This document shows positions 16,852 through 24,099 of a stretch of 24,099 nucleotides of DNA, piece after piece. Both the position numbers and the translations under genes were made by a program. The stretch is from Pseudomonadota bacterium (GTDB lineage Bacteria > Pseudomonadota > Gammaproteobacteria > Burkholderiales > Burkholderiaceae_B): assembly GCA_023422555.1 (NCBI GenBank), contig JAFAGQ010000056.1:1-24099 (forward strand), read 5' to 3'. The first letter of the stretch is position 1; each line of letters starts with the position of its first letter. The notes beneath the pieces are model-generated. The model made no database searches and was not told the DNA's origin. It was given only the letters and a program-made list of their open reading frames with translations.

Positions 16852-19800
16852 TCAGCGAATATCGGCCCGAGTAATGATTTTGACCTCTTTCATAATAGTC
16901 GCCTCAAGTCCACTTTGACAACGCACACGATCACTTGCATTTTTGGATAGACGTATAAACTCTCCAGGTGTTCGATAGAGCTTCTCAACTGCATCGGCCA
17001 TAGCAATATAGTCTTCACCCTCCACAAGCATACCGCAATCCGCGTCAACAAATTCAGGAATAGCGGTCACCCTTGTGGTGACAGGCACTAGGCCGGATGA
17101 CATCGCCTCATCGCGGGAAACACCCTGCGAGTCCATTCGCGTGGGCGACAAAAATACACCATACTCTTTATGCAGTTCGGAAATCTCTCGATGAGACAGA
17201 AAGCGTCGATGCAGCTTGACATTAGGGAAGTCTTTCAAAGGGTTCGTTATCTCCTCAAACAATTCACCATCACCGTAAAGCGCAATCTCTAAATCCGAGA
17301 AAAAATCTCGTTTCGATAGTTCGAGAATCGCCTTAACCGTTAAATCATTTGCATACTTCCTGCTTGCATAAGGGCGAATCGAAAGTAATTTTCTTCGTTG
17401 ATCAGGACTCTTTTGACGATACGGAAAAAGTTCACCATCTATAAAATTATGCACAATATCGTAATTAACCTTTCTTAGGTCAATTGAGAAATCTTCTGCA
17501 ACTTCCTTTGCGAAATACTCAGAAACAAATACAAGCTTGAGATTAGGATGCGGGTCTTTCAGGATCGATTGCCAGAACTTAAGTCTTTTATCGCTCAGAC
17601 GCTTCTGTCTTTTTACTTCTTCAGCTCCCATACGCTCGAATTCAAACTGCCGCCTTTGCCAGACCTGGATTTCAGCCCCATGAACCCAGACAGTAACGTG
17701 AACCCGATCCAGATATTTACGAAGCACACTCCACATTTTCTCATCAAGCAAATGAACAAGAACATTTCGATATTGACCAGTAGATAAGGTCGCATCCAAG
17801 AGGTTTGCATCACCTGAGACAATATCAACGTCTTCAAACTCTCGATAGATATTTCCGTCCTCTTTAGTAATTCGGAAAACGTCGACGTTCAGCCCCGCCG
17901 CTTTATATGCTCGCAAACGAGTGTGCAAGAATCCGTACTTATACAGGTCATCATAATCAGGGTATTGTTTTGTCAAAACCAGATAGGGAGATGAACTAAT
18001 GATTGCGGCGGGCTTTTGCCCGTAGTTCCCTAATATTAGTCGTGTAATGGATGCTTCACCGGGGCCCTGAACGCGCAGACCAAACCGAATTTGAGTGCAA
18101 TGTTCAGGAATTGCCAAGGAGTTAAAATCACCAGCTGCACTCATCGAGTGCGCGATCTTCTTCCCATCCGCGTCCTGAAACTCGAAAACAGATTTTAGCT
18201 GGCATGTCGCTTCACATTCCAGTTTAAATTGACTGTTCAGCACCATGTTCATTTCCGCACGCGTGTAAATTTGCCGGGAATAAATATATACAAATTTCTC
18301 GGCAGTCAGCTTCGAAACAATATGAAATGCTCCCCGTTTCATGTTCCACTGAACCAGTGGATCTTGAGATTTCGGAATTCTTTGAGCGATGGCTGCTGCC
18401 GTGATCTGTGGCAAATTAGTTTGAGGCGGATTATCCGGCAAAGTAATATGTGATGCGACGTTTGATATATCTTTTTCAAGCGACATACCCTGATTACTCA
18501 ACGCGCTGTCACCGACGCGACGGGCTACTACTTCTGCATCCCCCGTTTCACCATTTTTGCAGTAACCAAACTCATCGAGACCCAACATATCCGGAAGTTT
18601 GAAAACATAGTCGTCTATGCTCTGAGCTGCTTGCGAGAATGCCTCGCTCGTCAATGACGAAGTTCGAATAATTGAAGAACGGGCTGCCATGTCGTCCGCT
18701 TTCGAGTACTGTGTGCCGTCTGCAATTAAGGAAATATTATCCTTCTTCCATTGATAGTGGGCTGGCTTCCCAAATGCGTCCGCAGCGGAGTAACGCTCAG
18801 CCAATACCAGATCTAATACATAATTTGGGCCGTAATAATCCTCATTGGAAATGAAGGAGACAAAGCTATCTCTGGGGAACAACGCAAATTGCTTCTCCAG
18901 GTCTTCCAATCCGTGTACCGCTATCACATTTGGTTGATCAGTATGAATATTTTTGGATGCGAGGACAATCCCACGAATATTTTTGTATGTCTGCCGTGCA
19001 ATATCGTTCAAGAATTTATCAAATTGATTCTCATTCTTAGCTTGTGCAACGAGAATTACCTCAGGGCATTGACCAGCGAGCGGGCGGCCGAGCACTTTTT
19101 CGCTTATGTATTGTAATCGCGACGCGTATGTGTGTTCCTTCATGACCTTGCGCAAGCCAAGCAAGCGCAGTTTTCTATATTCCAACTCATCGCCACATAC
19201 TCTTCTTAGTCGCTCGCTGATTTCATGCGAGTTATCTGAAGAAACGACCAAATCGCCAAACATCAGCCTTACTCCGCGGGAGAAATTCGATACTACAACA
19301 GTATTGGACGCAAGTAACTCAAAGACACGTCTTGCGAACATCGTCTGAGACTGCTTAATGGTATTCATATTAATACCATAACGGTATCCTTTATACGCTT
19401 TATCAATTTGCTCGAACGGTAGAGATCCAATAATGTAATCCCGGTACTTTTCAGGGAATAAATAATGAGGATGCGGGTTTTCGAAGTTGCGATCGTAAAT
19501 TTCCAGTGGACGAATTTGCTTTACGGTGTCGATTAGCGATGCGAAATCTCGCTGCCTCTCAGGGTACCGCAAATAATACGAGCCGGCGAAATTGAATGCA
19601 TCCTTACGTTCATATTTTTCGATAGGATTATGGGTTAATGGCTGAGCAGCAAAGGGGAGCAAATAAACTCTGTCATGCCCGATTGATTTTTTATATCTAG
19701 CCAAACAATCGACATCGGTCGTAAATACTACGTCCACGCGACTAGCTATAGGCAGGAAAGTCGAAAAATGAACAGGGTCCTCTTTGTTCCAAAAGAGCGT

Positions 19801-21444
19801 TGGAACGTTATTTGCTCGACACCATTCAATGATTTCTATGATTGAAGGGTCTGCATTACTGATTTTTGACTTCCAAAGCCCATCCAGCCCATTCCAGGCC
19901 GACTCAATGAATAAAATTTCAGCCTTGAAATCCTGGAGTTGTTCTTTCCACGACTCGGGATGCAATTGGAGGACGTCAGCTTCCGGACTGTAGGAATGAA
20001 AGGTGAACTCGTCCATAATCGCGGCTATACGAAGCTTGCCGTCTTTTGGTGTTTCTTTTACATTGCCCGCTACTTTCTTAACACTGTTATCAGCTTGAAC
20101 CGAGATCGCGGTTGGTAGAGGAGCTTCGAGACGTATTATTTTTTTTTTATCTTCCAGTTGCGTCTTTTTAAGACGCGACTGTTTCCGTATGCGAAATAGC
20201 TGTGCTGGTAAGCGAAAAAAACCCTTAACTGACTTACCAGCCTGCATGAACGCGTAACCGACTTGATAAGAAATCGTCTGATAAGCCTTTTCACGCTCAC
20301 TCACAATACGATCTTCGAGCGCACTGATGTTCTGTTTGTAACGCTGTTCTCTTGCAAAAAGTCCTGTTAGATTGATACTTGCTCTTTCAAACTTCTTCTC
20401 AAGTTCAGCGCGCTTAGACAGTTCAAAAGTCAATTTACTCTCAAGTTCCTTAAGTCGCGCTTGCGATGTATCCTCATTCGCTCGAATTATAGAATCATAT
20501 TTCTCTTCCAGTTGACTCAAAGCGAGCTGATGGGACTGATTCTGCGCGACACTCGCGTTCTGCATGTCAGTATTCTCTTTGTGCAGACGCGCGAGATTCC
20601 TAGATAATTCTTCGACCTCCCGTTGCAACCTTTCAGACTCTTCGCTGAGATGGCGATACCCCTCGATCTCTTCCAGCTGTCGAACTCTCTCAGATTTCAG
20701 GCGTTGAAGATCTTGAGATTGCTGATCGACGGTCCGCTGAAGTTCTTCCCTCGCCTGTCGACCGGTCTCGTACAATCGGACGGTCTCAGATACCTTTTGT
20801 TGCAGCTCCAACTCTCGCTTTGCTGACTGTGCTTCAGCTTTTTTTGCCGTCTGCACAAGCACATCATTTGTTTGCTGCAAATGGTCTCGCGCGCGCTTGA
20901 ATCCATCGCGTTGCTTTCTCGTTTCGGCAAAAAGTCTCTCTGCTTCTCGATAAGATGAACTGATTTTCTCTTGCTGATCATTGACTTGTGCCAACTCACT
21001 TTGAATTCGAACGTAATTGGATTTTAAGTCACTTAACTGGCTTTCATACTTCTCGATTTGAGCATTTTTTTCTGCAATCTCTACGTTTTTATCTTCCAGC
21101 GCAAGTTCTGCCTTCTCCACGTTTCTCGACAACGAATCGATTTGAAGGGATGTGTGTGACAGTGTTTTTTCAATTTCTTCATTGACCGACTTGAAAGCAT
21201 CTTCTTTTCTCAGACTGCTCTTCTGAAGATCTTCATAATATTGCTGATTACTCTTTAGGAGCGACTCAAGCAGAGATATCACCTGCTTCTGCTCGGCAAT
21301 AATGGAATTTAATGTTTCTTCTTTATCGTTCCAAATGGACTCGGTCAGTTGATGGGTCTGCCTGACGCGATCCAATTCATATTCTAGTTTGACAATATAT
21401 AGCTCGTTGTCTTTATCGTCGTCGGGTTTGTCTGACAATTCCAT
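16852..21444 (-). CDS. Giant multidomain glycosyltransferase: coiled coil - CgeB-like GT - GT2-like - beta module - GT4
   Basis: 1530 residues. Residues ~15-395 are an almost unbroken coiled coil rich in Glu, Lys, Gln and Leu. A basic stretch (~400-440) follows. Residues ~470-790 resemble CgeB/DUF3880 glycosyltransferases (IAAIMDEFTFHSYSPEA at 473-489; FWNKEDPVHF at 551-560; GINMNTIKQSQTMFARR at 690-706). Residues ~793-960 are GT2-like, with SNEDYYGPNYVLDL (866-879) where active relatives have DDDDYYGP, so this unit may be inactive. Residues ~1030-1142 form a beta module. Residues ~1150-1530 are GT4 with a D-x7-E variant of the E-x7-E motif (Asp1438, Glu1446) before AMSSGLVPVTT. The ATG at 21444 has AGGAA about 10 bases upstream. 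No membrane helices. It probably assembles the repeat unit at the membrane face, with the coiled coil as a spacer or oligomeriser (inference). Confidence 0.9.
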   Translation of the reverse strand: MELSDKPDDDKDNELYIVKLEYELDRVRQTHQLTESIWNDKEETLNSIIAEQKQVISLLESLLKSNQQYYEDLQKSSLRKEDAFKSVNEEIEKTLSHTSLQIDSLSRNVEKAELALEDKNVEIAEKNAQIEKYESQLSDLKSNYVRIQSELAQVNDQQEKISSSYREAERLFAETRKQRDGFKRARDHLQQTNDVLVQTAKKAEAQSAKRELELQQKVSETVRLYETGRQAREELQRTVDQQSQDLQRLKSERVRQLEEIEGYRHLSEESERLQREVEELSRNLARLHKENTDMQNASVAQNQSHQLALSQLEEKYDSIIRANEDTSQARLKELESKLTFELSKRAELEKKFERASINLTGLFAREQRYKQNISALEDRIVSEREKAYQTISYQVGYAFMQAGKSVKGFFRLPAQLFRIRKQSRLKKTQLEDKKKIIRLEAPLPTAISVQADNSVKKVAGNVKETPKDGKLRIAAIMDEFTFHSYSPEADVLQLHPESWKEQLQDFKAEILFIESAWNGLDGLWKSKISNADPSIIEIIEWCRANNVPTLFWNKEDPVHFSTFLPIASRVDVVFTTDVDCLARYKKSIGHDRVYLLPFAAQPLTHNPIEKYERKDAFNFAGSYYLRYPERQRDFASLIDTVKQIRPLEIYDRNFENPHPHYLFPEKYRDYIIGSLPFEQIDKAYKGYRYGINMNTIKQSQTMFARRVFELLASNTVVVSNFSRGVRLMFGDLVVSSDNSHEISERLRRVCGDELEYRKLRLLGLRKVMKEHTYASRLQYISEKVLGRPLAGQCPEVILVAQAKNENQFDKFLNDIARQTYKNIRGIVLASKNIHTDQPNVIAVHGLEDLEKQFALFPRDSFVSFISNEDYYGPNYVLDLVLAERYSAADAFGKPAHYQWKKDNISLIADGTQYSKADDMAARSSIIRTSSLTSEAFSQAAQSIDDYVFKLPDMLGLDEFGYCKNGETGDAEVVARRVGDSALSNQGMSLEKDISNVASHITLPDNPPQTNLPQITAAAIAQRIPKSQDPLVQWNMKRGAFHIVSKLTAEKFVYIYSRQIYTRAEMNMVLNSQFKLECEATCQLKSVFEFQDADGKKIAHSMSAAGDFNSLAIPEHCTQIRFGLRVQGPGEASITRLILGNYGQKPAAIISSSPYLVLTKQYPDYDDLYKYGFLHTRLRAYKAAGLNVDVFRITKEDGNIYREFEDVDIVSGDANLLDATLSTGQYRNVLVHLLDEKMWSVLRKYLDRVHVTVWVHGAEIQVWQRRQFEFERMGAEEVKRQKRLSDKRLKFWQSILKDPHPNLKLVFVSEYFAKEVAEDFSIDLRKVNYDIVHNFIDGELFPYRQKSPDQRRKLLSIRPYASRKYANDLTVKAILELSKRDFFSDLEIALYGDGELFEEITNPLKDFPNVKLHRRFLSHREISELHKEYGVFLSPTRMDSQGVSRDEAMSSGLVPVTTRVTAIPEFVDADCGMLVEGEDYIAMADAVEKLYRTPGEFIRLSKNASDRVRCQSGLEATIMKEVKIITRADIR

Positions 21445-21636
21445 TATTACGCATTCCTATTATTCGATCTCAGTCTGGGTTCCAGGTTAAATCAGACTGA
21501 AGAAAGCTAAATTGCCAATAACACTTAGCCTCCCTCAGCCGATAAGCACTTTTCGAAAAATACGCAGCGAGCTACTAAATTCAAATCAGAATCAAACGAT
21601 GATATAACACCGATTTCACTCTCCTGCGCCCCCTTT

Positions 21637-22917
21637 CTAGAGCCAAATTCCTTTAGCGTCAAAAAGACGTTGGCTCGGTTTGATGGCCGGTTTCAGTTCC
21701 TTGAACTGCTTATGATCAACCAAAACAACAATAACATCAGCGTTTGCAATAGATTGGTCTAAATCTACCAGACGAAGCCCAGTGTTCATTAAAGACTGCG
21801 GTAATTTCTCAATATTTGGTTCAACTGCCGTAACCTGTCCATTGTATTTTGTCGCGAGAGCACGAGTAATTTCCAGGGCTGGGCTCTCACGCAAGTCGTC
21901 AATATCGGGCTTGAATGCCAGGCCAAGGCACGCGATGCGAAGATCAGCGGCATTCTTACCATCTGTGACCAGTTCTTGTATTAAGGCATCAACTTTCTCC
22001 TGGACCCATTCAGGCTTATGATCGTTGATCTCCCGCGCCGTCCGCACGATTCTTGCCTCTTCCGGCGTTTTATTTACAATAAACCACGGGTCAACTGCAA
22101 TGCAATGTCCTCCAACGCCACATCCCGGCTGAAGAATATTCACGCGAGGGTGGTGGTTTGCCAACTTGATCAATTCCCAGACGTTGATTTCAAGCTTGTC
22201 ACAAATTAGAGATAGCTCATTAGCGAACGCAATATTTACATCCCGGAAAGAATTCTCGGTCAATTTGCTCATCTCTGCAGTACGTGCATCAGTAACCAAA
22301 AGCTCGCCTTCTACGAAGATTCGATAGACATCAATCGCTTTTTGCGAGCATTTTGGTGTCAGCCCACCGATAATTCGATCGTTTTGTACTAATTCGCGAA
22401 CCACGTGTCCAGGTAATACTCGTTCCGGGCAATACGCAACGTGCACGTCAACATCATCCTGATTTTCCTTACTAGGAAAACGAAGATCAGGCCTTGCCTT
22501 TGACAGGACCTCAACCATCTTTTCAGTGGTACCCACCGGCGATGTGGACTCAAGAATTACAACATCGCCTTTTTTAAGAACTGAAGCAATCGAATTCGAT
22601 GCTGCAAGCACATATGATAAATCGGGTTCGTAATTTTCTTTGAACGGTGTGGGCACAGCAATCAAAAATGCATCGGCTGACTCAGGCTTACTCGTCGCTT
22701 TAAGAAAGCCGCCGATCACTGCCGCCTGGACGATCATGTCAAGTTCAGGTTCAACTATATGGATTTTCCCCTGATTAATAGTATCGATTGCATGCTGATT
22801 GACGTCCACACCAATAACTTTCACTTTGCGCGAAGCAAACATGGCGGCCGCTGGAAGCCCAATATATCCCAGACCAATCACCGAAATAGTAATAGCGTCG
22901 TCTGTTCGATTTGTCAT
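21637..22917 (-). CDS. wecC: UDP-N-acetyl-D-mannosamine dehydrogenase
   Basis: I place the start at the ATG at 22917 (426 residues), because ACAGGTGA lies just upstream and the next ATG (22995) would add 26 unrelated residues and overlap wecB. The NAD-binding loop GLGYIGLP begins at residue 15. The substrate region contains STSPVGTTE (residues 125-133), AYCPERVLPG (161-170) and GVGGHCIAVDP with the catalytic cysteine (Cys272). The enzyme oxidises UDP-ManNAc twice with NAD to UDP-ManNAcA in the cytoplasm. It follows wecB by 35 bases in the same direction, the classical pairing. The other two-step UDP-sugar dehydrogenases (UDP-glucose, UDP-GlcNAc) share the fold; the wecB neighbour and the CPERVLPG signature favour ManNAc. 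Confidence 0.95.
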   Translation of the reverse strand: MTNRTDDAITISVIGLGYIGLPAAAMFASRKVKVIGVDVNQHAIDTINQGKIHIVEPELDMIVQAAVIGGFLKATSKPESADAFLIAVPTPFKENYEPDLSYVLAASNSIASVLKKGDVVILESTSPVGTTEKMVEVLSKARPDLRFPSKENQDDVDVHVAYCPERVLPGHVVRELVQNDRIIGGLTPKCSQKAIDVYRIFVEGELLVTDARTAEMSKLTENSFRDVNIAFANELSLICDKLEINVWELIKLANHHPRVNILQPGCGVGGHCIAVDPWFIVNKTPEEARIVRTAREINDHKPEWVQEKVDALIQELVTDGKNAADLRIACLGLAFKPDIDDLRESPALEITRALATKYNGQVTAVEPNIEKLPQSLMNTGLRLVDLDQSIANADVIVVLVDHKQFKELKPAIKPSQRLFDAKGIWL

Positions 22918-22952
22918 TAATTCACCTGTCGATTGTTTCTTACTGCTTGGTT

Positions 22953-24077
22953 TTACAAATATTGCTTTCGTATTGCATCCACAATGCGCAGACACGCCTT
23001 ACCGTCACCATACGGGTTGTGCGCTACGCTCATGAGAGTATATGCATCTTGATCTGTAAGCAGAATGGCAACTTCTTTTTCAATTTTGTCAGCATCAGTG
23101 CCTACCAGCTTTACCGTTCCGGCGGCCACCGCCTCGGGTCTCTCCGTCGTATCACGCATCACTAACACGGGTTTGCCGAGAGAAGGCGCCTCCTCTTGAA
23201 TACCGCCCGAATCAGTCAGAATCACAGTTGAGCGGGTCATCAAATAGACAAACGGTAAATAGTCCAGCGGCTCAATCAAATGAACATTTGGGACGTCATC
23301 AAGTATCCGACCAACAGGTTCGCGCACATTCGGGTTAAGGTGCACAGGATAAACAAAATCGACATCAGGAAACCTGACTGCAAGCGATTTAATGGCGGTG
23401 CAGATTCGAACAAATCCATCGCCGAAATTTTCGCGTCTGTGCCCGGTAATTAGCACCAATTTGGCGTTATCTCGTAGAAAAGGGAACTCGCTACTGATAG
23501 AAGTGGACAATGCCGGGTCAGTTTCAAGCTTTTCTTTGACCCAAAGCAAAGCGTCGATTACTGTATTACCTGTGACCGTAATCTCGCTTTCTTCAATATT
23601 TTCTAGTAACAGATTAGCTTTTGACTGATCAGTTGGTGCGAAATGTAGTTTAGCAAGCGCACCTGTAAGCTTCCGATTAGCTTCTTCCGGCCACGGAGAA
23701 TAGATATTGCCTGTTCTCAGCCCCGCTTCTACATGACCCACAGGAATACGATGATAATAGGCTGCCAAAGTCGTGGCGAAAGTCGTAGAGGTGTCGCCAT
23801 GAACTAATACAAGATCAGGTCTGTCCTCGGTCAGCACAATTTCAATTCGATTCAGAATCTCAGTTGTAATACCTGCAAGCGTTTGACCAGGTTTCATGAT
23901 ATTCAGGTCATGGTCTGGAATTATCTCGAACAATTCCATGACCTGATCGAGCATTTGTCGGTGTTGTGCAGTCACGCAAACCACACTTTGGACGTCCTCT
24001 TGCTGCTCAAGTAATTTGACAAGCGGTGCCATTTTGATTGCTTCAGGACGCGTCCCAAATACCGTCATTACTTTCAT
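22953..24077 (-). CDS. wecB: UDP-N-acetylglucosamine 2-epimerase (non-hydrolysing)
   Basis: 374 residues, full length for the family. The signature FGTRPEAIKMAPL is at 7-19. The four residues known as catalytic in E. coli WecB all fall at the same numbers here: Asp95 in HGDTSTTF, Glu117 in HVEAGLRTG, Glu131 in WPEEANR and His213 in TGHRREN. The C-terminal UDP-binding segment DSGGIQEEAPSLGKPVLV is at 289-306. It interconverts UDP-GlcNAc and UDP-ManNAc in the cytoplasm, feeding wecC directly downstream. AAGAGAA lies just before the ATG at 24077. The window ends 22 bases upstream, so its promoter and any upstream operon genes are not visible. Confidence 0.97.
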   Translation of the reverse strand: MKVMTVFGTRPEAIKMAPLVKLLEQQEDVQSVVCVTAQHRQMLDQVMELFEIIPDHDLNIMKPGQTLAGITTEILNRIEIVLTEDRPDLVLVHGDTSTTFATTLAAYYHRIPVGHVEAGLRTGNIYSPWPEEANRKLTGALAKLHFAPTDQSKANLLLENIEESEITVTGNTVIDALLWVKEKLETDPALSTSISSEFPFLRDNAKLVLITGHRRENFGDGFVRICTAIKSLAVRFPDVDFVYPVHLNPNVREPVGRILDDVPNVHLIEPLDYLPFVYLMTRSTVILTDSGGIQEEAPSLGKPVLVMRDTTERPEAVAAGTVKLVGTDADKIEKEVAILLTDQDAYTLMSVAHNPYGDGKACLRIVDAIRKQYL

Positions 24078-24099
24078 CTAATTCTCTTAATGTTAAAAC

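Noticed and set aside
22918..22995. Longer wecC start at 22995 (452 residues)
   Set aside because: The extra 26 residues do not resemble the family, overlap wecB, and the ATG at 22917 has a good ribosome-binding site.
21637..24077. Enterobacterial common antigen operon
   Set aside because: Only wecB and wecC are present; no other ECA genes are visible and the neighbours differ.

Overview
The window is part of a surface-polysaccharide / glycoconjugate biosynthesis locus from a Gram-negative bacterium, most likely a proteobacterium (probably gamma) of moderate to low GC. This rests on family content (WecB/WecC, FkbM, NeuA/NeuB-type enzymes, coiled-coil glycosyltransferases), a Sec signal peptide on one protein, and base composition. 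I cannot name the genus. Every gene I can support lies on the minus strand, so the locus reads from the right end of the window to the left.

Layout in transcription order. (1) Right end: wecB (24077-22953) and wecC (start 22917) make UDP-ManNAc and then UDP-ManNAcA. (2) A 1530-residue protein (21444-16852): a ~380-residue coiled coil followed by a CgeB-like glycosyltransferase (GT), a degenerate GT2-like unit, a beta-rich module and a GT4 domain. (3) A polysaccharide-tailoring block: a small alpha/beta hydrolase with a TTG start (16802-16110), a heparinase II/III-family protein without signal peptide (15845-14094), a membrane-anchored FN3-like small protein (13983-13546), and an alpha/beta hydrolase with a C-terminal beta domain (13495-12113). 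(4) An unrecognised 587-aa protein, GTG start, possibly GT-B-like, with a C-terminal beta module (11752-9989). (5) A tightly coupled trio: CMP-sugar synthetase (NeuA-like), inositol-monophosphatase-family phosphatase, and a two-domain protein joining a GT42/DUF115-like Rossmann domain to a NeuB-like synthase (9809-6892). The joints are a 4-base ATGA overlap and a direct stop/start abutment. (6) A secreted right-handed beta-helix protein (6790-5663) and a third alpha/beta hydrolase with a helical tail (5506-4502). (7) An 822-bp gap with a probable decayed insertion-sequence fragment and a 21-bp tandem duplication. (8) An FkbM methyltransferase - coiled coil - GT4 protein (3679 to beyond position 1), open at the left edge.

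Working model (inference): wecB/wecC supply UDP-ManNAcA, the trio supplies a CMP-activated nonulosonic (sialic-acid-like) sugar, the large coiled-coil enzymes transfer sugars and perhaps set or cap chain length, and the hydrolases, heparinase-like and beta-helix proteins modify or trim the glycan. No Wzx/Wzy, ABC exporter, initiating phosphoglycosyltransferase, flagellin, tRNA, rRNA or CRISPR array is visible.

The most unusual feature is the fusion of a sialyltransferase-like or DUF115-like domain to a NeuB-like synthase lacking the C-terminal SAF domain, coupled to an IMPase-type phosphatase and a CMP-sugar synthetase. It could be an undescribed nonulosonate pathway that carries its own transferase.
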